DNA of 64,000 nucleotides from positions 124,001-188,000 of the forward strand of contig JACKPT010000006.1 of NCBI GenBank assembly GCA_024233345.1, in the 5' to 3' direction. This DNA is from Verrucomicrobiota bacterium (GTDB lineage: Bacteria > Verrucomicrobiota > Kiritimatiellia > CAIVKH01). Shown here piece by piece: positions 34,293 through 44,900 of this stretch; position 1 is the first letter of the stretch; each line of letters starts with the position of its first letter. The notes beneath the pieces are model-generated. The model was not told the DNA's origin. It searched no databases and saw only the letters and a program-made list of their open reading frames with translations. The translations under genes were made by a program, and so were the position numbers.

Positions 34293-35282
34293 TTGAAACC
34301 GACAATTCTCACCAACATGGCCTTCTGGCAAAGTCCCGAGTGGATGGAACGGGTCGAATCAATCTACAAGCTCAACCCATCTCTGGGAGACCCGCAGTTT
34401 CTTCCATGGTGGCAAGAAGCCTGGACATTGTTCCGGCGCAAGCGCGGATACGATATCATTCACACCATGGGCATTCGTGAGTCGTTTGCCTATGCTTTCC
34501 TCTGTTGGATCACTGGAAGTGCCTCCAGGCAGATCATGACCGAGGTTTTTATCGACACCCCTAAACACACCAATCCCATTTGGTGGGCCAAGACCAAATT
34601 CTATCGAATACTCGCCCGGCAATGCTTGGGAGTCATCACCAACAGCTCAGGAGAAATCGCGACCAACGCACGACGATTCAACCTCCCCATCGATCGCTTC
34701 CGTTATGTGCCTCTGTGTACCACCATCGCCCAACCGGAATTCCTGTCGCGGCCAGCGGGTGGTCTCTTCTGCGCCGGTCGGACCCTGCGGGATTATCAAA
34801 CCTTGCGCAAAATCATCGACGCCACCGAGCTCCCCTGGATCGTGGTCGGGGGACAAGGCGACCTGGATGATTGGGACCTTCCAGATCGAGTCACGATCTA
34901 CCGGGAAATCCAGCGGGAAGCCTACTTGCAACTCCTCCGAGATGCCCGCGTGGTCATCCTACCCCTGTTACCAACCGAGCGGGCCACCGGGCAGGTGGTT
35001 CTACTCGAAGCCATGTCCTACGGGAAACCAGTGATCACCACCCGTGCTCCCGGAACCATCGACCTCGTGCGCCATGGCAAAAACGGATTTCTGACAGAAC
35101 CCGGCGATGCCCCCGGAATACAAAAAATCCTCGGCGATCTCTTGCGAGAACCCGAGGCATGCGAACGTATCGGCAGACAAGCCGTCCAGGATGTTCTAAC
35201 CAATCACTCCGTTGCCGAACATACCCGGAAGCGGCTGGATGCCATCGAGGAACTATTCCAAGGCATCATGGAACCGGGGTAA
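34293..35282 (+). CDS. GT4-like glycosyltransferase
   Basis: 329 residues from a TTG (KPTILTNMAFWQSPEWM); an ATG eight codons later is an alternative. The N-terminal domain is short for GT4. The C-terminal half has AGRTLRDYQTLRKII, ILPLLPTERATGQVVLLEAM and KPVITTRAPGTIDLV, the usual nucleotide-sugar site. In operon orientation with the preceding GT2. Specificity unknown. Confidence 0.78.
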   Translation: MKPTILTNMAFWQSPEWMERVESIYKLNPSLGDPQFLPWWQEAWTLFRRKRGYDIIHTMGIRESFAYAFLCWITGSASRQIMTEVFIDTPKHTNPIWWAKTKFYRILARQCLGVITNSSGEIATNARRFNLPIDRFRYVPLCTTIAQPEFLSRPAGGLFCAGRTLRDYQTLRKIIDATELPWIVVGGQGDLDDWDLPDRVTIYREIQREAYLQLLRDARVVILPLLPTERATGQVVLLEAMSYGKPVITTRAPGTIDLVRHGKNGFLTEPGDAPGIQKILGDLLREPEACERIGRQAVQDVLTNHSVAEHTRKRLDAIEELFQGIMEPG

Positions 35283-35403
35283 TGCCAGTCATCACCAGGC
35301 TTTCCGTCAGTGGGATTTGAATGGACTCCCGGTTCTCCGTCTCAATTCCTCTGCGCCTTAGCGTCTCAGCGGGACACTCTTGCAACGCGAGCCCTACGAG
35401 GCT

Positions 35404-36570
35404 TTACGCTTCGTTTCCTTCGTCGCGTCCCGCCGTAGCCGTGCGAAGGCGGATTCCTTTTGTTAATCCTGTTTGCAGGACTTCCCGATAGAGCGCCTCG
35501 AACCGATCCCCTACTTCGCTGGGTTGATTCTCCTTCAGCACCCGCTCCCGGTTGAAAGCCCCCATAGCCCGGCACTGCATCGGCTTGCGCAACAGATCCA
35601 CGATTGCCTCCGCCACCGCGTAGGCATCTCCGATCGGCACCACCATTCCCCCATGCCCGGTTACGACCAACTCTGCATTTCCCCCGCAATCCGTGGCCAC
35701 CACAGGCAAACCCGCAGCCATGTATTCCAGGATCGTATTCGACAGACCCTCGTTGCGGGATGGGGTCAACAGCCCGATTTGGCACTCGCTGAGCAGCGCC
35801 GGCGTATCCGTAATCTCCCCCAGAAAAACGACGGATGAACTTAATCCACGGAGTCGCACCATCTGCTCCAGGCGCATGCGCTCAACGCCATCCCCAGCGA
35901 TCACAAAAGAGACCGTTGGATGCCGTTTTACGACCAATGCCGCCGCCTCGATCACCGTCCCGACATCCTTCTCCGGATCGAGACGGGCCACCATCACGAC
36001 CCGCTCACCGTCTGGTAATGAGGCGGTATTGGAAAATGGCTTCGCTTTCAGTAGATCGAACTCCGCCGCATCGAGAATATTGGGAATTACCCGGAATTTT
36101 CCCCGTTCCGCTCCCCGTCGAGCCAATGCATCCACAATGGCTGGAGCATTTGCCACTACCACCCTCGCCCGGCGATCCGCCCGCATCATCATCCATACCT
36201 TATGGGGAGGATAAATCTGCCCCAGATCCCGACGGCTGGTAATCAGAGAAACTCCAGCCCATTTCGCAGCCAACTGTCCAAAAATAGCCGCATCGGCATC
36301 CCACGCATGAAGGATATCCACCTTGTCCTCCCTCAACCTTCGGGCCAGCCGCCTTAGCGCCGACAAGGTCTCCAACTTGGCCATCCCCCGAATACCCGCC
36401 TCTTCCACTGGGCCGCAAACGTCCTCCACCGCCTCCAGAAAGAACCCCTCGCGGCGAAACACCACCACCCGATGCCAATCCCCCCGCCGAGCCAGCTCCA
36501 TTGCCACCCGGGCACACTGACCCTCAGTCCCCCCACGAATCAGATTCCAGACTAGATGAACAACCCTCAT
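35404..36570 (-). CDS. GT4 glycosyltransferase with repeat-derived C-terminus
   Basis: 388 residues from MRVVHLVWNLIRGGTEGQCA, a canonical GT4 start. MVARLDPEKDVGTVIEAA and EGLSNTILEYMAAGLPVVAT give the donor site. The last 20 or so residues (LTKGIRLRTATAGRDEGNEA) are encoded by a copy of the dispersed repeat at 35407-35466, so the native end was near REVLQTG. A longer frame upstream of 36570 is not family-like. Confidence 0.88.
   Translation of the reverse strand: MRVVHLVWNLIRGGTEGQCARVAMELARRGDWHRVVVFRREGFFLEAVEDVCGPVEEAGIRGMAKLETLSALRRLARRLREDKVDILHAWDADAAIFGQLAAKWAGVSLITSRRDLGQIYPPHKVWMMMRADRRARVVVANAPAIVDALARRGAERGKFRVIPNILDAAEFDLLKAKPFSNTASLPDGERVVMVARLDPEKDVGTVIEAAALVVKRHPTVSFVIAGDGVERMRLEQMVRLRGLSSSVVFLGEITDTPALLSECQIGLLTPSRNEGLSNTILEYMAAGLPVVATDCGGNAELVVTGHGGMVVPIGDAYAVAEAIVDLLRKPMQCRAMGAFNRERVLKENQPSEVGDRFEALYREVLQTGLTKGIRLRTATAGRDEGNEA
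35407..35466 (-). repeat. Dispersed repeat, copy 4, with internal insertion
   Basis: CGTTTCCTTCGTCGCGTC, then a GTAGCCGTGCGAAGGCGGAT block, then TCCTTTTGTTAA. Copy 5 has the same block, so these two form a longer subfamily. It spans the 3' end of the GT4 gene. Confidence 0.65.
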
Positions 36571-36676
36571 GACTCTATGAATACTCCATTCCCGCTCGGC
36601 ATGCAACGCGACCGAATCAGCACTTTCTTCCTTGATCATTCACCCACCCAAGGAGACCGATTTCGATTATCTGTTG

Positions 36677-36736
36677 CTTCGCTTCCTTCGTCCTGTCACG
36701 CAGTAGCCATGGCGAAGGCGGATTCCTTCTGTTCAA
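36677..36736 (-). repeat. Dispersed repeat, copy 5, with internal insertion
   Basis: CTTCGCTTCCTTCGTCCTGT, the GTAGCCATGGCGAAGGCGGA block and TTCCTTCTGTT. It occupies the 211-base gap between divergent glycosyltransferase genes; nothing else is recognised there. Confidence 0.65.
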
Positions 36737-36781
36737 ACCTCTTCGTCTTGACGGCACAGATTCACCAGCTAGGCTTGCCCC

Positions 36782-37954
36782 ATGTCAGTACCTGCCACCC
36801 TCTTCTGGCTTTGTATTGCCGGAGTCTTTTATATCTACATAGGTTATCCCCTACTCATCGGGCTTCTTGCCCACTGGTTTCCCCGCCCTGTGCTCAAGTC
36901 CCCCAATACGCTGACCGCCACCGTGATTATTGCCGGCTACAACGAAGCTCCTCGACTTGCCGGAAAGATCGAAAATATTCTCTCTGTCCATGGGGCCGAC
37001 CGGATTCAACAAATTCTAATCGGTTCCGACGGTAGCACCGACCAACCGGAAGCAGCGCTTGCCAGCATCCAGGATTCCCGCGTCAAGCTGGTTACCTTCC
37101 CCGAGCGACGCGGAAAACCCTCCGTCCTCAACGACCTTATTCCTCAGGCGACTGCGGATATCCTCATCCTGATGGATGTCCGACAGCGGCTTCACCCCAA
37201 GGCCCTCCAGGCTCTTCTCGACAACTTTTCTGATCCAACCGTAGGAGTAGTTTCCGGAGAATTGGTCTTTGAACAGTCAGAGTCCCACACCTCAGCCGCC
37301 CAGGGAATTGATGCCTACTGGCGATATGAAAAGTGGATACGCGAACGGGAAAGTCGGTTTGACTCCGTTCCCGGAGCGACCGGAGCCCTTTACGCAATTC
37401 GGCGGGAACTGGCAAAACCAATTCCCGCCGAATCCGCCCTCGATGATGTCCTCATTCCCATGCAGGCAATCACCCAGGGCTATCGTTGCCTGCTAGAGCC
37501 CAATGCGCTTATCTTTGACCAACCTTCCCAAGATGCTGCACAGGAAGCAATCCGCAAGCGGCGCACTCTCGCTGGTTGCGTCCAGTTGCTCCGCTTTCAC
37601 CCCGCCTGGTGTATACCCGGTGGCCACCCCATCTCGTGGCAATTCTCCTCCCACAAGATCGCCCGACTTTTTTCACCTGTGCTGCTTCTGGTAGCTTTGG
37701 CGTTTTCGATCCTGCTCACCCTGAATCATTTCATCTATGGGCTTCTCCTTGCAGGGCAATTCCTTGGGTATGGATTGGGGTTGTGGGGTATATTTATCCC
37801 TTCCTCCCAACCACAAGGTCGCGGTCGATCTAAGTGGTATCTTGTTCCCCGGATTTGCGGTCTGTTTTGCGTCATGCAGATCACCCTGCTCACCGCGTGG
37901 ACAGACGGATTGAAAGGAACGAATCTCGCCTTGTGGCGAAAAACATCAAAATGA
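36782..37954 (+). CDS. Membrane-bound processive-type GT2 glycosyltransferase
   Basis: 390 residues with an N-terminal helix (LFWLCIAGVFYIYIGYPLLI), GT2 domain (VIIAGYNEAPRLAGKI, GSDGSTDQPEAAL, LILMDVRQRLHP, ATGALYAIRREL, ALDDVLIPMQA) and the RKRRTLAGCVQLLRF segment that stands for the QxxRW motif of polymerising GT2 enzymes, here with R-T instead of R-W. Three C-terminal helices follow. Related to chitin/hyaluronan-type synthases and EPS synthases. The weak QxxRW match argues for caution about processivity. Confidence 0.82.
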   Translation: MSVPATLFWLCIAGVFYIYIGYPLLIGLLAHWFPRPVLKSPNTLTATVIIAGYNEAPRLAGKIENILSVHGADRIQQILIGSDGSTDQPEAALASIQDSRVKLVTFPERRGKPSVLNDLIPQATADILILMDVRQRLHPKALQALLDNFSDPTVGVVSGELVFEQSESHTSAAQGIDAYWRYEKWIRERESRFDSVPGATGALYAIRRELAKPIPAESALDDVLIPMQAITQGYRCLLEPNALIFDQPSQDAAQEAIRKRRTLAGCVQLLRFHPAWCIPGGHPISWQFSSHKIARLFSPVLLLVALAFSILLTLNHFIYGLLLAGQFLGYGLGLWGIFIPSSQPQGRGRSKWYLVPRICGLFCVMQITLLTAWTDGLKGTNLALWRKTSK

Positions 37955-37972
37955 TCAATCGGTAGCCACAAA

Positions 37973-38896
37973 TCATGAAACCCGTGCCACCGCGGCTAGT
38001 GGGGTATATCCACCATGCATATCCCAGCGGCGCAATCGCCATGGGTCGGCATCGACACCATTGGCCCCTTCCCGTGTAGTCAGGGCAGCAGATAGCCCCA
38101 ACGAGGTCATGGCCGCTCTAGCGGCTTCCAAGTCCGCTGCCTCATGGCCATAGGGATAGGCAATTCCCCATGGCTTCTGTCCAAGGCTACTGACAAAGTC
38201 AACCGAGGCTTGCATCTCCTTTTTCACCCGCTCCGGGGACTCCCCGGCGAACGATGCATGCGTGTCTCCATGGCATTGAAGATCAAATCCCATCGCGATC
38301 AATCTATTACATTCGTCGCGGTTCATCAGGGGATAGAAACAGTCCCCGCCTCTTTCCACACCCAGTTTTGCTAACTCAAGATCCCTGACTGACTCCTTCA
38401 TCGGCCTTAACTTCGCTTCCAGATCGATGGCCCTTGCCGTTGCTTCATTAGGGGGTTGCCCACTCCGGGCTAGCCACCGGCGCAGGTCATACCACCAGGG
38501 AGTAACCCGTCCATCGACAAACCCTGCGGTAACAAAAAAAGTCGCAGGGACACCGATGCGCTTTAGGATCGGGGCAGCAAATAAAAGGTTGTTTTGGTAT
38601 CCGTCATCAAAGGTGATGGCTAGGGCTCGATCCGGCCAGATCCCCTTTGCAAGGAACCCGCGCACCGCATCACCGAGATCGACAATGGAAAATTCCCTAG
38701 CCAGTGCCTCCACCTGGCAGGTAAAAAGATCGGGGTATGTTTGCAGGCGGTCATAATTTATTACTGGGTGTGTCCGATCATCCACTCCATGATAGGTCAC
38801 AACCCTAAATTTTGAACGGCTTAAGCTCCGGCGCAGCTCCAAGTAACCGGACCATGAAGCCATGCGCAATACAACTGATTTCAGGCTGGGCTTCAC
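37973..38896 (-). CDS. NodB-type polysaccharide deacetylase
   Basis: 307 residues with the CE4 metal and catalytic motif ALAITFDDGYQNNLLFAAPI and the second motif LQCHGDTHASFAG supplying metal-binding histidines. These enzymes remove N- or O-acetyl groups from GlcNAc polymers or surface glycans. No signal peptide is visible, so it may act in the cytoplasm on lipid-linked intermediates, as in some EPS pathways, or use another export route. It begins 33 bases after the giant gene stop and is probably transcribed with it. Confidence 0.9.
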   Translation of the reverse strand: MKPSLKSVVLRMASWSGYLELRRSLSRSKFRVVTYHGVDDRTHPVINYDRLQTYPDLFTCQVEALAREFSIVDLGDAVRGFLAKGIWPDRALAITFDDGYQNNLLFAAPILKRIGVPATFFVTAGFVDGRVTPWWYDLRRWLARSGQPPNEATARAIDLEAKLRPMKESVRDLELAKLGVERGGDCFYPLMNRDECNRLIAMGFDLQCHGDTHASFAGESPERVKKEMQASVDFVSSLGQKPWGIAYPYGHEAADLEAARAAMTSLGLSAALTTREGANGVDADPWRLRRWDMHGGYTPLAAVARVS

Positions 38897-38929
38897 GCTG
38901 GTCGATCCGTCGCAACCGGGATCAACAAC

Positions 38930-41900
38930 CTACGGGAACGGAATACCGTTCGTGCCCAGCCAGATGACTCGGTAGATGCGCTGGTTGAATTGGGTGGACT
39001 GTAGATCCACATAAGGTATATCCCCTCCAATGGTCAGATTAGTTACCGGCCCAAGATCAAACCATTCGTGTAAGCTAGAACTAGCAACGAAATTGGAGGC
39101 ATATTGAACCTGATAATTTTCATCCCATGCACCGCGCCAGATGAATTGCACCCGATTACTTGAAAGGTAGCTGATATCGGAAATTTCGTGCTCGCCAAAG
39201 AAGGTCTGAATCGGCGCGTCATTGGAGTCGATATAATTCGTATAGGCCACACCTTCACCGACAATGCGCCAACGGGCATTAAAACTATTATAGGTTGGGG
39301 AGTTGGTCCAAAGGATATATTCCTGATAGGAAGGAACGCCGGTCTCAACGTTGATCCACTCACTTCCCCCATCTCCAGAATACTGGATGGTCACTGTCTC
39401 CAGCCCCCCGGGCAGGTTCAACATATACCAGATCAGTGGGTATGGGTTCTCTGCTTCATTAATCGGTAGCAATCCATTGCCGGTGCGGGCAAACACAATT
39501 TCATTGGTTCGACCAATGCTGGCATAAGCAGTATTGCCAAAAGCGCCGATGTTTACGCGCCCACCATTTTCAATGGGTTCTGCATCATATGCGGTATAGG
39601 GATTTCCCATATCAATCGCCCAGGAAGATTCCACATCGACAACAAAACTTGTGGTTGCCGGATCATAGCGCCCGGCAGCACTTTGTAGATGAAAATCTCC
39701 GGCAGCCACGTCATGAAGTAGCGGATTGGTGATCGCGCTGCGGAAATCCTTGTACTGCAACCGTTGCCACGGAAGCAGGGTGTTGTATGTTCCGTAGATG
39801 TAGGCATTTCCTATTGATGACGGGCCAAAATAGTAGACATTATAATCGATGAAGGCATTCAACACCGAACCGGTTGCCCCGGTGATTGCATACTGTTTAT
39901 TTGATGTCGCAATATCATGATAGAAGATATTGTTCTGGATGGTAACATCCGACACATCACTGCGGATATTCAACGCATCAAACACATTATTGGCAAAGGT
40001 GATATTTTCCACTGTGATATCGCTGGACCCTTCTCGAACCAGAACACCTTCAGACTGATTGGACCAAATCACACTGGAGCGAACACGATGGCTCTGGCCC
40101 CGCTCAATATCAATCCCGATATCGGTGCCGCGCACGACAACTTCTCGTATATCCACGGAACGATTTGTCACAAGGACCAGGCCCCTCTTGGCATTTTCAA
40201 ATCCAATATTATAGACATTCACGAAGGAGGCATTTACCACCAACGTGTCGCCATTTTGGTTGAACCGGCGGAAGACGGTGCCACCCGCGAATTGATTGGT
40301 GCTCCCCTGAATGGTTAGCGAGCCATTGGTATTGCCTCCACGGGACCAGATGATCCGAGCCGCTGTGTTCGAATAGATCCCGGTATCAATATAAATCGTA
40401 TCCAAAGCCTCTGTGTCATAACTGGCCAATACTTCCTCCAACGTAGCTTTGGGGGTTGCCGGGGTACGGCCGTCATTCGCAGAGCTTCCGGCAGCAGTGG
40501 TGTAGACATCATCATTGGTAGATGCGTCATTAACATAGAAAGCTCGTATGTCATTCCGGATGTTGAAAATCGAATTAACGTCATCCCAGACATTGGAATC
40601 CCCCTCGAGGGTAACCCGCCATAGAGCATCCAAAGTATTCGAAGCCGTGGTCGTGTCCCAAGCATAGGCACCATCAGTAACCGGCAGATTTCCAGCGATG
40701 AGGGTCCAGTTCGTTCCTGCATCTGCAGAGTACTGCAACATCACCCGGTTAGTAGCATCCACCGCGCCCGACCTCCACCTCAGGGTGTTGGTGCCACGCA
40801 TGACGCCGCCATCATTCATGGACATGGCGTAAAGCCAAGGCGAAGTGAGGCTTCGACTGGCCTCTTTAGTGTTGCCATACGCACCAAGGTTTACACGACC
40901 GCCATTGGGAGTGGTCTCCAGTGCAAAATCATCCCCGACAAATCCAGCATCAATCGATGCAGCCTGTAGGACATCCGTCACCCAGATACCATCCTCATAT
41001 CGACCAGCAATTGAGCGCACATGAAAATCACCGGCCCCCTCGTCCGCAAATTGCGGGTCATCGGCAACGCTATTCAGGTCGCCTCCGGACTTCTGCTGCC
41101 AGTATAAGAGACGCTCCCATAACCCATCCTGCGCATTGCCAAACCAAGCGCTGTTGCGGGTTTGAAACAAATTGTAATCCGACAGAATCACGCCACCCTG
41201 ATTCTCAAAGCAGAACCCGTCAGGCAGTAGACTTCCGGCAACAATGATATTATTTTGTATGGTCGATAGACTATCCTCTCCGGTCTGCCGAATTGCGGTT
41301 TTATCTGCAACTAAGGTGTTGTTACGAAGCAATATGTTTGTGCCAGAGATCAATACCAATGGAGATCGCTCACCTGATACCAGTGTATTCTCCAGCGTGG
41401 ATGGTGAGCCTGACATCTCCAGCCCGCCATTGCGAATCACGCCCTCCCGGACAACCACATTCGCTCCTGCAGCGAAGACACTGCCGTTGGTCATCCGCAA
41501 GGTCTCCAACAGACTTCCGGGCCCCGACAGATCCACGTTACCGTTCTGAATATTCATGCGCCTCAAGGCAACATTCGTCCCGACCGCTTTTATCCCTGCA
41601 TAGTAAAAGGAGAGATCCTCGACAACGATATAGGGGGCATTAATTTCAAACACCTCAGGACCAATCGGTGTCTCAGAAATCGCAGAACTGTCAAATACAG
41701 TATCATTCGTACTACCCCGGATGGTAACCGGGTTAAAGCTATTACCTGCCTGCTGCAAGCCTACGACCACAAAGTCATTGGAACCAATGATGTAGTGGCC
41801 GGTATCGATATACATGACATCTTCCGGATCCATGTCCCATCGGTCCAGAATCGCTTTAGCGGTTGCCATCGGCGCATTACTGGAGATTCCCAGGTTTGCG

Positions 41901-44900
41901 TTGTCCCCGACTGCGGTGGTGAACACATCATTACTGAGACTGTCATCATTGACATAAAATGCGAACGGTCCGTTCAACCCAAAAATCGTGTCAGTTTCAT
42001 CCACGATATTCGAATCAGCAGCCAGTTGGACCCGCCATTTGGTGGTCGGGCTTTGGAATGGGTCTGCATTCAGACTGATCCATACATAACCGTCCTGACC
42101 GATATCTACATTTTCAGCAATCTGGATCCAGTTGGTTCCCGAATCTACCGAGTAGTCCAACTGGACCTTATTTGTCACATCCAGGTTCCCGTAGAACCAG
42201 TAAAGCGTGACAAGGTCATTGACGCGACCTCCGGCCATTGCCGTGACCGCAAGCAGCCAAGCATTGGTGCGACTCCGGCTTGCCTCCAGCGTATCACCAT
42301 ACAGGCCAATATTTCGGCGGCCTCCATTGGGGTCGGTTTCGTTATCGAAGGATGAACTTGGGTCACCGGTATCGATCAGCCATGAAAAATTGGTATCGGT
42401 GGTAACAAAATCTTCGAGGATTGGATCATAACGTCCTGCCGGACTCAGCGGGCGAAAGTCATTCGCCGCCGGGTCAGCAAACCCGGGATCAACACTGACC
42501 GAATGCAGATGTTGGGTGGTACGGTCTGACAGTTGAGGTAACCCGACGATCGGCTCACCCTGAATCATCCCATAGGATGCATCTCCCTCAACCACGAGAT
42601 TGTTGTAATCCGCAATGGCGCGACTACCAAGCCCCAGTTGAAGCACCGCATTGGTCACCGGACCGTAAGCATGAATCACATTGTTGGTCATCCGGAGTAG
42701 ACCGGAGTTACAATTGATACCGCCATTGGCATTGGACCAGATAATCGATCTGGTCAGGTAGAGGTCTCCCCCATCGAATTCAATTCCATACCCGGTCATG
42801 CGGGTCACCAGGATCCGATCCAATGTATTGCTGGTAGACTGGTTAATCATCAGCCCTGCATAACCGCCATCCTGGACAATCAGGCGCTGAAAGAGGTTGT
42901 TTTCAGTAAACACTGAATTACGTAGGTAAATGCCTATATTCGCATTCGCGAGGGCAAGGTCGGTAATCGCGACATGACTGGCGTTCAGTAACTCGAAGAT
43001 TGCCTCATCGTTTTCCACCGGCGCGGCAAAGGCATTGGTGGTCACTCGGTACAACAAGCTCCCGCCAGCGATGAGGTTCGTGCTTCCCACGATGGTCATG
43101 CGGTCCAGATTGTCCCCCGAGTCACTGGCTCGAATAACAATATTGCTCTCCACGGGATACAGACCGGTATCTACGAGAATTTTGTCGCCGCCATCCAGGT
43201 CAAAACGTTCCAAAATCGTGGCCACATTCTGAACCGGTGTACTGACGGTAATACCATTATTCAAATCGGATCCGATATCAAAGGTATAGACATCGCCATT
43301 CAGGTTTGTGTCATTGACATAATACAGAATCGGCCCATTACGGATGGTAAATACAGAGGTGGTATCCGAAACGGAGGAATCACCATCAAGGGTAACGCGC
43401 CATCGGGCCAGCGGCGTGGAGGTGATGGAGCTGAAATTCCAGTCATACGTGCGATTCGTCGCGGAAAACCCATTCGTCATCAACACCCAGTCCAATCCAT
43501 CATTGACGGTGTACTCAAGAGTGACGAGATCATTCGATTCGATTCCGTGGGTCAGCCAAACCAACTCAAGGGCCGCGGAGGCAGATCCCCCATCACGCAT
43601 GGATACGGTCAGGAGACCCTTGTTGGTGGGACTGCGACTTGCTTCAATTGTCCCACCATAGAGTCCAAGATTGGCTCTTGCCCCATTCGGCGATGTTTCC
43701 GCTCCAAACGGTAATCCAGGATAAGCCGCATCGACCGCCCACGAAGTCTGGGTATCGGCAAAGAGAAATCCATCCAGAAGGTCACTAAAGCGACCATTCG
43801 AACTGCGGGGGTGAAAATCACCAGTTGCAGGATTTGCAAAGAGCGGATCAACCTTGATCGAATGTTTGTCTCCCCGGCTGACTGCCTGCATGCCTTTCAC
43901 CGTGACATAGGTATCATTCACGCTGGTGTCTTTGAGGATTACCGCATTCGTACCCGGCCAATACAAATTGTAATCGGATCGCAACTGACCACCTACGGAG
44001 GTAACCTCATAAATCACGCTAAGTTCATTCGTGGAAGAAAGGATGCTATTACTTACCGAGAGGCTGCCCTGATTTACCCTGATTGCCGCACTCTTGTTCC
44101 CGGCCAACACGCCCTGATCCCAAGCCACTGTTCCCAGGGTCACTTGCAGTCCAGCGGCATGATTACGCCATCCAGTACACCGTTCGAAACGTCCCGAACT
44201 TACATTATAGGCATAGAAGCCGACTCGACCATCACGAGCAACAACTCGTTCGATAACAACGTCTTCCACATCAACCATATCCAACCCATTGGTGGCACCG
44301 GAAACCGTAAAGTTTTCCAAACTGAAGTGTTGACCCTTCTCGACTCGGAACACATAGGGCTTGTTGGTTGCGACGGTAAGCACAGTACCCCCAGCCTGAT
44401 GATTCGTACTGCCCACAACGCGAATCGGATCTCCTGGCTCTCCAGTTTTTAATACATCTCCAATCAATCCAAGGCGCATTCCAATTGCATTGGTCGGCGT
44501 ATAAGAGCCTGTATCAATATAGAGAACGTCCCCGGGACCGAACGGGAATAGCTCCAAAGCAACCCCGGGGTCATGAAGGGGGGAATCTGCCGTACGGCCT
44601 GTATTAGTCGCTGAACCAGGTGCTGTCACGTAGACATCCCCGTTGGTTTGGCTATCATTCACATAAATGGTGAAGGGCTCGTTTCGTATGACAAATGGAC
44701 TATTGATCGCCGACACTGTATTGGACAAGGATTCACTGACAATTCTCCAGCGGGCCACCTGTGAAGGCGGATATCCCGACAGATCCACAGACCAGCCGTC
44801 GGTGTAGACCGGGAAATTACTGGCAATTACCACATAATCAACCCCATCCGCTGCCAGTTCAAGCCGTACCCGGTTGGTGGCATCCCATCCACCGGCAGCC

